Source: Vreelandella hamiltonii (GTDB taxonomy: Bacteria; Pseudomonadota; Gammaproteobacteria; Pseudomonadales; Halomonadaceae). From it: a stretch of DNA of 64,000 nt. Below, piece by piece: positions 18,209 to 25,379 of this stretch. The translations under genes and the position numbers were made by a program. The notes under the pieces are model-generated. The model worked only from the letters and a program-made list of their open reading frames with translations, was not told the origin of the DNA and did not search any database. The stretch spans positions 1-64,000 of the forward strand of contig NZ_BMXN01000006.1 in NCBI RefSeq assembly GCF_014651775.1, given 5' to 3'. Numbering within the stretch: position 1 is the stretch's first letter; each line of letters starts with the position of its first letter.

Positions 18209-18514
18209 TTACGCTCCCGGTCGCGGTTTGGCGACGCCGGGTACATTGGCGAGGCCTTCGGCACAGTCGGCACCGCGAGAGGTGAGGGTCACGATCCAGC
18301 CAGCGCGGGGCTGCTGGGCAATCACCAGGCCTTGTTCTTCCAGCCAGGCAATATCGCCGTGTAGCTTGTCGCGGCTGATGTGGTGGGCGTAGGCACCTTT
18401 CAGCTCATCGTTCAGGCTGTATTCGTTGGTCGTGAACTGGCTGCGGCGCGACAGAATCCGCAGGATGCCCAGGCGGCGGCCTTCGGTTTCGAAGTCTTGA
18501 AAGCTCTGGTTCAT
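18209..18514 (-). CDS. VpaChn25_0724-type phage protein (Mu gp26 position)
   Basis: The 101-aa protein starts MNQSFQDFETEGRRLGILRI and contains a winged-helix-like pattern (HISRDKLHGDIAWLEEQGLV, then VTLTSRGADCAEGL). It belongs to a small family regularly found between DUF2730 and DUF3486 genes in Mu-like phages. The exact role is not known; a DNA-binding part in packaging or late regulation is possible. Confidence 0.8.
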   Translation of the reverse strand: MNQSFQDFETEGRRLGILRILSRRSQFTTNEYSLNDELKGAYAHHISRDKLHGDIAWLEEQGLVIAQQPRAGWIVTLTSRGADCAEGLANVPGVAKPRPGA

Positions 18515-18858
18515 GAGTGACCCCCTCGCGGCTGGTTCATCAGATAGTCATTCATGCGGTTGACCTGCACCGATGTCGCTTTCTGGCTGGCGTTAATTTC
18601 AGCTAATAGCACGTTGGTACGCGCCATTTGCTCTTGCAGCTTGTTCAGGTCTTCGTGATTCGGCAGGCGTTCCATCTTGTGCTCCAGGTTCACCACCTTT
18701 TTCTCCACGCCATCAATACGCGTATGGGTTTCCTTGATGGCGCTCTGGCTGGCGCGGTGCTTATTGAGCCAGTACACGTACGCGGCCATGACGCCCATAA
18801 AGAGGGCTTGCAGCACATCGAATAGCAGCTTGGCGGCTGCCCAGTTTATGAACTCCAT
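18511..18858 (-). CDS. DUF2730 protein (Mu gp25-like), one membrane segment
   Basis: The 115-aa protein has an N-terminal membrane helix (LLFDVLQALFMGVMAAYVYW) and then a coiled-coil (about residues 38-95) rich in Lys/Glu heptads. This is the pattern of DUF2730 phage proteins. It overlaps the next gene by four bases and follows the holin. It may belong to the lysis module or to inner-membrane phage functions. Confidence 0.85.
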   Translation of the reverse strand: MEFINWAAAKLLFDVLQALFMGVMAAYVYWLNKHRASQSAIKETHTRIDGVEKKVVNLEHKMERLPNHEDLNKLQEQMARTNVLLAEINASQKATSVQVNRMNDYLMNQPRGGHS

Positions 18859-18878
18859 GATGTTCCCTTATTGGTTGG

Positions 18879-19439
18879 TTAGCGGCCAACGCGCTTTACA
18901 ACGGCATCCATAAAGCCGCTGGGCTGCTGGCCTGCGGCCACTTGTTTGTCGCGGCTTCGGCAGGTGGCGTTAACTCCCAGCATGGCCAAGGCAATGCCCC
19001 ACATAGGTGTCAGTGCGGTCACCGCTTGTGCCACGACCCCCGCTTGCTCAGGCGTGGCCACAATCGACCAGGCAATGGCCACGCACTGGATGACCCAGGC
19101 AAGCGCCGTGAGATAGCCAAAGGTAGGCCGCCAACGGCGTACATAGGCGTCGTTGCTCGCCGCTTCGGCCCGCATGGTTTTGTTTACCTCGCCAAGGCGC
19201 ACGCTTTCGGCTTCTAGCACCATGCGGGTGAGGGTTTGCTGGTGGTCGTTTTCAAGCTGCTGGAGCTTGATGGCGGCGTCTGGGTCGGCGAGTGCTTGGG
19301 CGACGGCGTCGGGGGTGGCGGCAACGCCTAAGGCTTTGGCGGCTAGTTGGCCCACGGCTGCCCCAGCGGGGCCGCCGAGGGCGCTGCCGATCAGCGGGGC
19401 CATACCGCCCACGGTGGTGGCTAGTTCGCGCCATTGCAT
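18879..19439 (-). CDS. Holin of the 3TM type
   Basis: The 186-aa protein starts MQWRELATTVGGMAPLIGSA. GGGGGTGA, a good ribosome site formed by the end of the endolysin gene, lies a few bases before this ATG, so I prefer it to the longer open frame. It has a Gly/Ala-rich first segment, a central amphipathic helix, and two clear membrane helices (FGYLTALAWVIQCVAIAWSI, then ALTPMWGIALAMLGV). This is the 3TM/GTA-type holin pattern, which releases or activates the endolysin. Confidence 0.82.
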   Translation of the reverse strand: MQWRELATTVGGMAPLIGSALGGPAGAAVGQLAAKALGVAATPDAVAQALADPDAAIKLQQLENDHQQTLTRMVLEAESVRLGEVNKTMRAEAASNDAYVRRWRPTFGYLTALAWVIQCVAIAWSIVATPEQAGVVAQAVTALTPMWGIALAMLGVNATCRSRDKQVAAGQQPSGFMDAVVKRVGR

Positions 19440-19441
19440 AC

Positions 19442-19807
19442 TCACCCCCGAGGCCAGCGGGCAGGGCCGCTTGTGCGTGTGTCTACGTGGGTGAAGGTGT
19501 TGTAGCGACCCACGCTGGCCGTGGGGTGCTGGGTTTCCACGTAGGTGGCTACCACGGCGGGGTCGATGCCTTGCACGCGGATATCGGCGGCGCGGCCAAA
19601 CACATGCTGGCTGGCGGCAGCACCGCCTACCCGGCGGTTGTAGGCTGCACAACGGCACCCACTGTTGATGATGACGGGGGCATTGAAGTGAAGACGAATG
19701 TCTTGCAGCAGTGTCAGGGTTTCAAGGTCTACCGTATCGAACCCGCAGCCGCATTTGCAGGCGAATTCACGGCGTCGGAAATGGATAGAGATGTCGTCAC
19801 GGGGCAT
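19442..19807 (-). CDS. Endolysin-like M15 peptidase
   Basis: The 121-aa protein is a small D-Ala-D-Ala carboxypeptidase-type (M15_3) zinc peptidase. It has the SQHVFGRAADIRV motif with the metal His and Asp, and a later FTHVDTR with the second His. An N-terminal FACKCGCGFDTVDLE cysteine-rich patch is common in these phage proteins. It cuts peptidoglycan cross-links at lysis. It is the first gene of the late operon, 100 bases after a terminator, and the holin follows with a 2-base gap. Confidence 0.9.
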   Translation of the reverse strand: MPRDDISIHFRRREFACKCGCGFDTVDLETLTLLQDIRLHFNAPVIINSGCRCAAYNRRVGGAAASQHVFGRAADIRVQGIDPAVVATYVETQHPTASVGRYNTFTHVDTRTSGPARWPRG

Positions 19808-19899
19808 GGCGAGAGATCCTCATTGCAGGTGAACGGAGCACAGAGCAGTGAGGTTCAGGATAGGGCGGTAGGGTAAGGCGTCGGGATTAGCGGGGATTA

Positions 19900-19930
19900 A
19901 AGAAAAATGCCCACCGTGGGGTGGGCATTT
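19900..19930 (-). terminator. Rho-independent terminator before the late operon
   Basis: On the minus strand an 11-bp stem AAATGCCCACC/GGTGGGCATTT with a four-base loop is followed by TTTTTCTTT-type sequence. It ends the Rha/RHH transcription unit and isolates the late operon promoter, which must lie between here and 19808. I could not identify that promoter. Confidence 0.85.
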
Positions 19931-19976
19931 GCAAAGGCACTCTGGCAGTCAGGCCGCTCGGGCGCTCTGTGTGTAT

Positions 19977-20207
19977 TTAACGCGACTGCAGCGCGGCTGA
20001 CAACTCCTCGCTGGCCTTGCGGTACTCACCGGCCAGAATCTCCATCAAGCGGCAAAGACGTTCGCGGTTGACCACGTGCAAATCGGGCTCGGGCACCATC
20101 AAGTCACTCACGGCGGCCCAGCCATCACCAATGGCGTCCATGCGGTCGAGCGCGTCGCGCGCCGACTCGGGAAGCGACTGACGGCGGTTGATTGGTGAAA
20201 CGTTCAT
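19977..20207 (-). CDS. Small phage protein of unknown function
   Basis: The 76-aa acidic, mostly helical protein (MNVSPINRRQSLPESARDAL at its start) is translationally coupled to the Rha gene by an ATGA overlap and is followed by the terminator. Nothing in it points to a known domain. Confidence 0.65.
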   Translation of the reverse strand: MNVSPINRRQSLPESARDALDRMDAIGDGWAAVSDLMVPEPDLHVVNRERLCRLMEILAGEYRKASEELSAALQSR

Positions 20208-20800
20208 GCGTCACCTCCTGTCAGCAGGCTGAGTTGTTGAGTTTCGATAGAAGGAGGGAGTAGGCCAAGCGATTCCATGGCGTAACGCTCCTTACGCACA
20301 GTCTCACGTGAAACTCCCATCAGCTTGGCGATCTCGAACTGCATCAGTCCCATCGTGTGGTAGCGAGCCAAAGCCGACCAACGCGGCTCGCGAGTCACCA
20401 AGGCGTGGCGCAATCGAGCTGTTTCCCGGTGGTGCATGGCATGCACACTCTGTTCCAGATGGTTAAAAGCCTCTATGAATCGAAGCTTGAACCGCATCGC
20501 CTCGCGCCCAGTGAACCCCATGGCAAGTAGCGTGAAGCCGTCTCTGGTGACGTGATAGCACGGCTGCTTCTTCCCCTGCTCGTTGTAATAAGACGACTGC
20601 GCAAAATTGGGCAGTCCCCCAGTTTCAGTGTAATCGGGGTTAGCGAGAATTGATCTGATCGCACGAATCACGTGGCGATGCTGCTTACCAAACTGCTCCG
20701 CAATGATCAGGCTCGTGGTAGTAGGGGTTTCACCATTGAGACGGACGATGCTGCTCAGTGCGTTATATTGCTGTGGAACGGGGTCCATAGTAGTATCCAT
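20204..20800 (-). CDS. Rha-family phage regulatory protein
   Basis: The approx. 198-aa protein carries the pRha domain: TTTSLIIAEQFGKQHRHVIR, then YYNEQGKKQPCYHVTRDGFT, LLAMGFTGREAMRFKLRFIE and AFNHLEQ. A helix-turn-helix-like C-terminal part follows (IAKLMGVSRETVRKERYAME). AAGGTGG lies seven bases before the ATG at 20800; the frame is open to 20890, but that longer form would overlap the preceding small RHH gene. Rha proteins interfere with phage growth or act as regulators. It is read with the upstream 50-aa repressor. Confidence 0.82.
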   Translation of the reverse strand: MDTTMDPVPQQYNALSSIVRLNGETPTTTSLIIAEQFGKQHRHVIRAIRSILANPDYTETGGLPNFAQSSYYNEQGKKQPCYHVTRDGFTLLAMGFTGREAMRFKLRFIEAFNHLEQSVHAMHHRETARLRHALVTREPRWSALARYHTMGLMQFEIAKLMGVSRETVRKERYAMESLGLLPPSIETQQLSLLTGGDA

Positions 20801-20867
20801 TATGCCACCTTCACGAACGTTGGTGTGTTTACTAGAAGCCTTCGGCGTTGCAGCGCCGGGGGCTTTT

Positions 20868-21020
20868 TCATTTGCTCTTTGCTTTTTCATGCTCCATACC
20901 TTGCTGGATTAGATACAAAAGCTGCGCGTTCATTGAACGCTGCTGCCGCCGGGCTAGCACCTTGATTTCTTCAACCTGCGTGCGGCTGGGAAATCGAAGC
21001 TGGGTTTTGTATTGGGTCAT
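20868..21020 (-). CDS. Arc-like ribbon-helix-helix protein, 50 aa
   Basis: The frame codes MTQYKTQLRFPSRTQVEEIK and 30 more residues including SMNAQLLYLIQQGME. The beta strand (KTQLRFP), first helix (about 13-26) and second helix (29-42) with a conserved N-A-x-L turn match Arc/ribbon-helix-helix repressors. AAGGAGAG precedes the ATG at the right distance. It is read from a strong promoter that overlaps two operators and is divergent from the second RHH gene at 21085. Confidence 0.8.
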   Translation of the reverse strand: MTQYKTQLRFPSRTQVEEIKVLARRQQRSMNAQLLYLIQQGMEHEKAKSK

Positions 21021-21031
21021 GCGTCTCTCCT

Positions 21032-21084
21032 TAGTGACACATTGTCACTATAAAACACCCCTTTTTGAGTGTCAAACTGTCACT
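21032..21084. promoter_or_regulatory. Shared operators between the divergent RHH genes
   Basis: Site 1 is a perfect inverted repeat TAGTGACA-cat-TGTCACTA at 21032-21050. Site 2 is AGTGTCA-aac-TGTCACT at 21068-21084 with one mismatch, and it ends at the base before the ATG of the plus-strand gene. The centres are 35 bp apart. They cover both the leftward promoter and the rightward start, as expected for mutual or self repression. Confidence 0.8.
21047..21075 (-). promoter_or_regulatory. Sigma-70 promoter for the leftward RHH/Rha unit
   Basis: On the minus strand TTGACA (21075-21070), 17 bases, then TATAGT (21052-21047). This is close to consensus. The -35 box lies inside operator 2 and the -10 inside operator 1. 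Confidence 0.82.
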
Positions 21085-21336
21085 ATGAAAAAAGATGATA
21101 CCTATCGCTCACAATTCCGCCTGCCCTACAGCCTGTACGAAAAGCTAAAGGCCGAGGCAGAGCTGAACCATCGCAGCCTCAACGCAGAGTTGATTGCTCG
21201 GCTAGAGCAAAGCTTTGAGGGAAGTGCTCCCGATGGCCTAGGAAAGATGACAGCTCATGAGTTTTTGGAGCAGCAGCGCACGACCGCGAAGCAGTATCTG
21301 GAGGTGCTGGAGAAACTTCAGCGGGGCGAGGAGTAG
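21085..21336 (+). CDS. Arc-family ribbon-helix-helix repressor, 83 aa
   Basis: The protein starts MKKDDTYRSQFRLPYSLYEK. Strand FRLPYSL, helix KLKAEAELN, turn HRSLNAELI and helix ARLEQSFE give a typical Arc/Mnt-type DNA-binding domain in residues 8-45. A second helical part of about 35 residues follows, perhaps for oligomerisation. It is the only plus-strand gene in the middle of the phage and is followed by a bidirectional hairpin. It probably binds the TGTCACT-type operators next to its start, with or against the 50-aa protein. Confidence 0.85.
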   Translation: MKKDDTYRSQFRLPYSLYEKLKAEAELNHRSLNAELIARLEQSFEGSAPDGLGKMTAHEFLEQQRTTAKQYLEVLEKLQRGEE

Positions 21337-21352
21337 TCCTTAGAAAGCAAAC

Positions 21353-21372
21353 AACCCGCCGAAGCGGGTTTG
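21353..21372. terminator. Hairpin between convergent genes
   Basis: The stem AACCCGC-CGAA-GCGGGTT is followed by TGTT on the plus strand and, on the minus strand, by TGTTTGC. It lies between the ends of the plus-strand RHH gene and the minus-strand secreted protein, so it can stop both. Confidence 0.7.
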
Positions 21373-21394
21373 TTGGGAGTTCAGGTAGGTCGCT

Positions 21395-21745
21395 TTATCT
21401 CAAGTGTAGCTCTGCCATTGTATTGATGTACTGCATGTTTTCGTTGAGCCTGGAGACGGTGCGCTGGTGCATTTCCAGATCCACGGTGTCTGCATTGCCG
21501 TATGCGTCATTACCTTCGCTGGCTAAGCGGTTGGCAAATTGTGCATAGAGGGCCATGTGACTTTCCATGTGGCTATAGAAACGATCGCATCGCTCCCCGT
21601 ACTCTTGTTGTACCTCGACTCTGCAAAGGGCTGCTAAATCTGCGGCAACCTCAGTGGAAACTTTGTATTCCGAAAATGACGGTCCCGATTGAGCGGTGGC
21701 TGCCGTTGCCACTAATGCCAGGGCAGCTCCTGCAAATGCTTTCAT
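21395..21745 (-). CDS. Small secreted protein of unknown function
   Basis: The 116-aa protein has a clear signal peptide (MKAFAGAALALVATAATAQS, cut probably after ATAQ or ATA) and a helical, charged mature part with two cysteines that could form a disulfide. A strong GGGAGGGGG site precedes the ATG. It follows the Mor gene. A periplasmic phage-encoded protein here could be involved in superinfection exclusion or lysis timing, but there is no motif to prove it. Confidence 0.7.
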   Translation of the reverse strand: MKAFAGAALALVATAATAQSGPSFSEYKVSTEVAADLAALCRVEVQQEYGERCDRFYSHMESHMALYAQFANRLASEGNDAYGNADTVDLEMHQRTVSRLNENMQYINTMAELHLR

Positions 21746-21760
21746 GGTGTTCCCCCTCCC

Positions 21761-22174
21761 TTAAAACAGCCCTGGCTGGATGCGGTTGCGGTGCAGTGCC
21801 CGCTGCTCGGCCAGGATCTTGTAGATCTGGATCACGTTCTTATCGTAGCGCCGTGCCAGCTCGGCGTGGTTGCTGCCGTTAAACTCGCACCATATTTGAT
21901 GGTCGCGCAGCGCTCGGTCGAGCTGATCCCCTTTGGCTAAATAGAATACCTGCCCGCCGTGGTAATACGCCAGAATTCTTAGGGTGGAAAACGCCAGGCG
22001 TTGGGCGATGCGTGGCTCCAGGCCTATCTCGACGTATTCCGCTTCAATCACCTGCAGCATGTCCACCAGAGACTGAGGCCAGTGGCGTGCCAGCTCTGGG
22101 TCTGGCAGGCGCTCCAGGACATCTTTGGGAATCTCATCGAACCCAAAATCGAGGTTATCGTCATTTGAGGTCAT
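21761..22174 (-). CDS. Mor/C-family middle or late transcription activator
   Basis: The 137-aa protein (ATG inside the end of the GemA gene) has the Mor dimerisation part (WPQSLVDMLQVIEAEYVEIG) and C-terminal helix-turn-helix (FNGSNHAELARRYDKNVIQI, then YKILAEQRA). In Mu, Mor turns on the C gene and C turns on late genes. Only one member is seen here, so it may serve directly as the late activator. It is the last conserved gene of the early unit. Confidence 0.92.
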   Translation of the reverse strand: MTSNDDNLDFGFDEIPKDVLERLPDPELARHWPQSLVDMLQVIEAEYVEIGLEPRIAQRLAFSTLRILAYYHGGQVFYLAKGDQLDRALRDHQIWCEFNGSNHAELARRYDKNVIQIYKILAEQRALHRNRIQPGLF

Positions 22175-22583
22175 TGGGGTACCGTCCTTGCCGCTTGGCA
22201 TCGATGATGAGCCCGGTCATCAGGCGGTGTAGCTGGTCATCGTCCAGCCAGTCCACCCGCTCAACGTTGAACATCCGCTTTGCCATGCTGTCGGCGTAGG
22301 CCCATGGTCGTTCTGCATGGGTGAGCATGGCTTCGATCTTGCTCATCACGTTCTGGCGTGAGCGCGGCGGGCGGGGCGCCTTCCGGCCCGCTTTTTTGGC
22401 GGGCTGGGGTTCAAAACCGAGGCGGCGGAACTCGTACATCACGCCGCCAACGGTTCGGTTGGTGAGTTCTTTGGCACTGCTCACGCCCGCCGTGCGGGCG
22501 AGGATTGCGCGGTAGTCCTCATCGGTCAGGCCCAGCTGGGCCTTGGCGATGTGGATTTGGGCCAGCTTGCCTTTGCTGATCAT
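22161..22583 (-). CDS. gemA: GemA/gp16-family regulatory protein (DUF1018)
   Basis: The 140-aa protein reads ISKGKLAQIHIAKAQLGLTD, then EDYRAILARTAGVSSAKEL and later the EFRRLGFEP region, which is the DUF1018 pattern of Mu GemA. GemA affects host gene expression and DNA supercoiling in Mu. It is coupled to the upstream and downstream genes by short overlaps. Confidence 0.9.
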   Translation of the reverse strand: MISKGKLAQIHIAKAQLGLTDEDYRAILARTAGVSSAKELTNRTVGGVMYEFRRLGFEPQPAKKAGRKAPRPPRSRQNVMSKIEAMLTHAERPWAYADSMAKRMFNVERVDWLDDDQLHRLMTGLIIDAKRQGRYPNDLK

Positions 22584-22987
22584 GACGCTACCTCGCTGTT
22601 CATCAGCTCCAGGTCAGGGAAGTTCTTTTTGAGGTGGCTGATCAGCGTTTTGGGGCTGTTCCAGTAGGGGATAACTTGCACTGTTCTCAGCGCCGTCATC
22701 TTGTCTGCCTGTTTCTTGCCGTACACTTTTTTCAGGCTGGGGTATTCTTTGAGCTTCCAGGGGCGGTAGCGTTGCGGACAGTAGAAGCACCCCTCTGGGT
22801 GCTCCGGCTGGCCATGTTCGTCCACGGACATCCAGATACCCTTGATCCAGCCGTCTACGCCTACACGGATCACAAGCTTCTCGCCGTCAAGGCACTTACT
22901 GAACGTCACTTTATGGCCAGCAGCCAATACAGTGGCATTTCCAAAAACGCCCGATAGCTGCTCTTCTAATTGCTGCCATTTGTTCAT
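22580..22987 (-). CDS. Early-region phage protein, unknown
   Basis: The 135-aa protein has an alpha/beta look, with FYCPQRYRPWKLKEYPSLKK in the middle and a CFYC pair that might bind metal together with a further Cys near residue 32. I do not recognise a named family. It overlaps the GemA start by four bases. Confidence 0.7.
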   Translation of the reverse strand: MNKWQQLEEQLSGVFGNATVLAAGHKVTFSKCLDGEKLVIRVGVDGWIKGIWMSVDEHGQPEHPEGCFYCPQRYRPWKLKEYPSLKKVYGKKQADKMTALRTVQVIPYWNSPKTLISHLKKNFPDLELMNSEVAS

Positions 22988-22990
22988 TGA

Positions 22991-23203
22991 TCACCTCATT
23001 GGCTGCGGTTGTTTACGCTGCTTTGCCCGCTTACGGATCACGGATGGCAGTTGCTCATAGCAGGCCTTGCATGGCTGGATGGTTAAGCCATTGGTCAGAT
23101 AGTAAAACTCGCTATCGTCCGGCCACCACTCGCCGCATTTCGTGCACAGCTTTTCTGGTCCGATGTCGGTCATCGTGATCTGTGATCGCTTTCCCCTTGC
23201 CAT
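22991..23203 (-). CDS. Small zinc-ribbon-like protein
   Basis: The 70-aa protein contains LCTKCGEWWPDDSEFYYL followed by QPCKACYEQL, two CxxC pairs 23 residues apart, typical of a small zinc ribbon. The ends are strongly basic. GGAGG precedes the ATG at a good distance. A role in DNA binding or host takeover is possible. Confidence 0.75.
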   Translation of the reverse strand: MARGKRSQITMTDIGPEKLCTKCGEWWPDDSEFYYLTNGLTIQPCKACYEQLPSVIRKRAKQRKQPQPMR

Positions 23204-23279
23204 ACGTTGCCTCCGGGCTGCTCATCAGTGCCGGGCTACCACGCCCAGCAGACGCCCCGCCATTGGCAGGACGTTTCGC

Positions 23280-23495
23280 TTAGTGGAGGGTTGTTTTGGT
23301 GGCCGCGTGGGCGTCTGGAAGCTCCAGCGCTTTGGCGATGGCCAGCATTCCCAGCAGGGCTAAATCGCCGGCCTTTTTCATCTGTGGCGACTCGGGTTTA
23401 TCGCCATTGAATCCGGCGTATACGTTGAAGCCGCCACTGCCATTAGGCTCAATCGTGATCATGGCTTGGGTGCTGGTTTTGGTTGGCTCGCTCAT
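23280..23495 (-). CDS. Small early phage protein, unknown
   Basis: The 71-aa protein (MSEPTKTSTQAMITIEPNGS at its start) has a short beta region and a helical, hydrophobic middle (GDLALLGMLAIAKAL) that is too polar around it for a sure membrane helix. It overlaps the upstream gene by four bases, which supports real translation. Confidence 0.65.
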   Translation of the reverse strand: MSEPTKTSTQAMITIEPNGSGGFNVYAGFNGDKPESPQMKKAGDLALLGMLAIAKALELPDAHAATKTTLH

Positions 23496-23728
23496 TGGGC
23501 ACCTTCCTGCATGGCCTTGATGGATTCGGTGAGGGCGTTGGGCTGGCTGGCAGGCCGCACGCTGTTGGCGTTGACGTGGATCAACCGCCCATTACTGGCG
23601 CGGATGAACGCTACGTCGCCCTTGATGCTGACCAGCATTCCTTTACGCGCTGAGATGCTGATGCTGTTGCCCCGGCGCACCGTGCGGGTGTAGCTCACGC
23701 GGTCGCCGTGTTTGAGTGCGTGGTTCAT
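23492..23728 (-). CDS. Small beta-rich early phage protein
   Basis: The 78-aa protein (HALKHGDRVSYTRTVRRGNS, then GMLVSIKGDVAFIRASNGRL) looks like a KOW/SH3-like small barrel. It is coupled to the genes on both sides by ATGA overlaps. No specific function can be given. Confidence 0.65.
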   Translation of the reverse strand: MNHALKHGDRVSYTRTVRRGNSISISARKGMLVSIKGDVAFIRASNGRLIHVNANSVRPASQPNALTESIKAMQEGAQ

Positions 23729-23961
23729 GCGGCACCTCGCTGGGTGATGTGGTAGCGGTACTTAACGCCCGCTTTAGCATCGGATTCGGCCAACTCGGCG
23801 CTGACCACATCGACCTGGTCGCCATGCACCTTGCGTGCGACTTTGCGAGCGGCTTCCTCCGCGCTCCAGGCGCAGGTAGCACGCTGGCCCTTCAGGGTGG
23901 CGGCGTAACCGCCGATGGCATCGCGGACGCGAATGGGTGCGGCATTCGTTGTGGTGCTCAT
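23725..23961 (-). CDS. Small early phage protein, unknown
   Basis: The 78-aa protein contains ATCAWSAEEAARKVARKVHG, a charged helix, and ends in a beta strand pair (GVKYRYHITQRG). ATGA overlaps on both sides place it in the early operon. No family was recognised. Confidence 0.65.
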   Translation of the reverse strand: MSTTTNAAPIRVRDAIGGYAATLKGQRATCAWSAEEAARKVARKVHGDQVDVVSAELAESDAKAGVKYRYHITQRGAA

Positions 23962-24116
23962 TGGGTCACCTCATCTGTCATGTTCTCAGCGGCCCAGCGC
24001 CAGGCGCTGTGCTTCCAGTTGCGTGGCATCGGGTTCTTCTTGAGCCACTGCTTGGCCTGCGCGGCACTGATGCCGCGCTCCTGGAGTTGGTAGAAGTAGG
24101 TGCATTTGCTGGGCAT
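23958..24116 (-). CDS. 52-aa early phage protein
   Basis: The frame codes MPSKCTYFYQLQERGISAAQ and 32 more residues, rich in Trp, Lys and Arg (AKQWLKKNPMPRNWKHSAWR). Its stop overlaps the next ATG, and it fills exactly the gap between two neighbouring genes, so I take it as real. It may be a small nucleic-acid-binding protein. Confidence 0.6.
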   Translation of the reverse strand: MPSKCTYFYQLQERGISAAQAKQWLKKNPMPRNWKHSAWRWAAENMTDEVTQ

Positions 24117-24118
24117 GG

Positions 24119-24484
24119 TTAGGCCTCCGTCTCAAAAGCTTCTGGGTCGGCGATATGGCCATCGTCATCCGTGATGCCTACCTTTCCGCGTAACTGCTGC
24201 TCAAGCTCGACGGGATCTCTCCATTGGCAAGCTGGGCAGCTACGACTTTTTGCCCATTTGACGAAAGCAACCACCGCGTTAATGGCACTCTCAACTGAGC
24301 GTGACTCAGGCACACCAGGAACCAACTGTGTGCGGTTGTCATAAGAAAGCCGTGCCACCACATCGATCTCCCGTTTTAGCTCTGTTCGGGGCCCTGTAAC
24401 GAGAACGACCGCGCCCCCCGGAATACGCGAGCCAACCTGAATTTCTCCGCTGGCAAAGCAATACGCGCTAACGTGCTTTTTCAT
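24119..24484 (-). CDS. Early phage protein, unknown
   Basis: The 121-aa protein starts MKKHVSAYCFASGEIQVGSR and contains AFVKWAKSRSCPACQWRDPV with a CPAC pair. The ATG is one base after the preceding stop (TGAGATG), and this start is chosen over a longer frame that would overlap that gene. No function is assigned. Confidence 0.65.
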   Translation of the reverse strand: MKKHVSAYCFASGEIQVGSRIPGGAVVLVTGPRTELKREIDVVARLSYDNRTQLVPGVPESRSVESAINAVVAFVKWAKSRSCPACQWRDPVELEQQLRGKVGITDDDGHIADPEAFETEA

Positions 24485-24485
24485 C

Positions 24486-25121
24486 TCACACCCCCGCGAC
24501 ATCTAGGCTGATGGGCTTGTATTGGTCGGTGCTACCGACGCGCTCATAGATGCGGATGTAACTCTTGGAGCCTGTTACCTGCACCGCGTCACTGATGGCG
24601 TCCATCGCCTTCAACCAGCGCGGATCGCTGATGTTGAAGCGGCGGCGTAAGCTGAGCACCTCGCCGGTACGGATGTTGCCCGCATCATCAACGCGGAATG
24701 CGTCCTGGACGATCACGGCCAGTTCGGGCCGGGCATCGGCAGTCCATTCCTTCAGGCACTCGTCAATCAGCCCCTTGGCAGCCATCAACCGTTCATCAAA
24801 CGTGATGCGCTCCTGGATAGCGCGCAGCACCTTGTAGCGACCACAGAAGGAAACGAGCTGCACGTTGCCTTTCTTGCCGCCGATCTGAACGTCGTACTCC
24901 TGGGCGGAGGTTTCGATGAGCGCGGCAATCTCGCTAAACACATCGGCTTTGAAGTCGCGTAGCTGGTCGCGCAGCTCGGTGGCGCGGTCGACGATGGAGA
25001 GCACGAGTTCATCTCGGATCTGATCGATTTCTGTGATCTGGGATTCGGGAATCAGGCGGCCCTTGCCATCCATGCGGAAGCCTTCGGGGATCTCAGGCGT
25101 GGTGTCAGTAGCGGCGCTCAT
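24486..25121 (-). CDS. DUF3164 protein of Mu-like phages
   Basis: The 211-aa protein reads PEGFRMDGKGRLIPESQITE near the start, then a long helical part and FCGRYKVLRAIQERITFDER and LSLRRRFNISDPRWLKAM, the DUF3164 signature. It is a conserved early gene of transposable phages with no settled function. Confidence 0.88.
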   Translation of the reverse strand: MSAATDTTPEIPEGFRMDGKGRLIPESQITEIDQIRDELVLSIVDRATELRDQLRDFKADVFSEIAALIETSAQEYDVQIGGKKGNVQLVSFCGRYKVLRAIQERITFDERLMAAKGLIDECLKEWTADARPELAVIVQDAFRVDDAGNIRTGEVLSLRRRFNISDPRWLKAMDAISDAVQVTGSKSYIRIYERVGSTDQYKPISLDVAGV

Positions 25122-25378
25122 TGGTTGGCTCCAAAACGTTGGTCGAGTTTGATATCCCGCGTGACGCTGTTAATGGCGTCGAGATAGCGCTGGGTGTGGG
25201 GGCCGTGCAGGCAGATCAGCGCGGCGAACGGTTCAAACTGGTGGCTGCGGGTGATGCCTACGGCCACCTGCTCGGCGCTGGTGGCGCCCATGTCTTGCAG
25301 CAGTTGGCTCACGCTGGCGTTGCCGATTTCGTCGGTGTCGATCAGGCGCAGCACGGGGTTGGCGGTGTGTGTGCTCAT
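25118..25378 (-). CDS. Small early phage protein
   Basis: The 86-aa protein (MSTHTANPVLRLIDTDEIGN at its start) is mixed alpha/beta and overlaps the DUF3164 start by four bases. The frame is open further upstream, but the longer form would run into the preceding gene. No family was recognised. Confidence 0.65.
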   Translation of the reverse strand: MSTHTANPVLRLIDTDEIGNASVSQLLQDMGATSAEQVAVGITRSHQFEPFAALICLHGPHTQRYLDAINSVTRDIKLDQRFGANQ

Positions 25379-25379
25379 G

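Noticed and set aside
20890-21084. A 162-codon plus-strand frame from 20848 as the start of the RHH gene
   Set aside because: It would run over the 50-aa divergent gene, the promoter and the operators; the ATG at 21085 gives a complete RHH protein.
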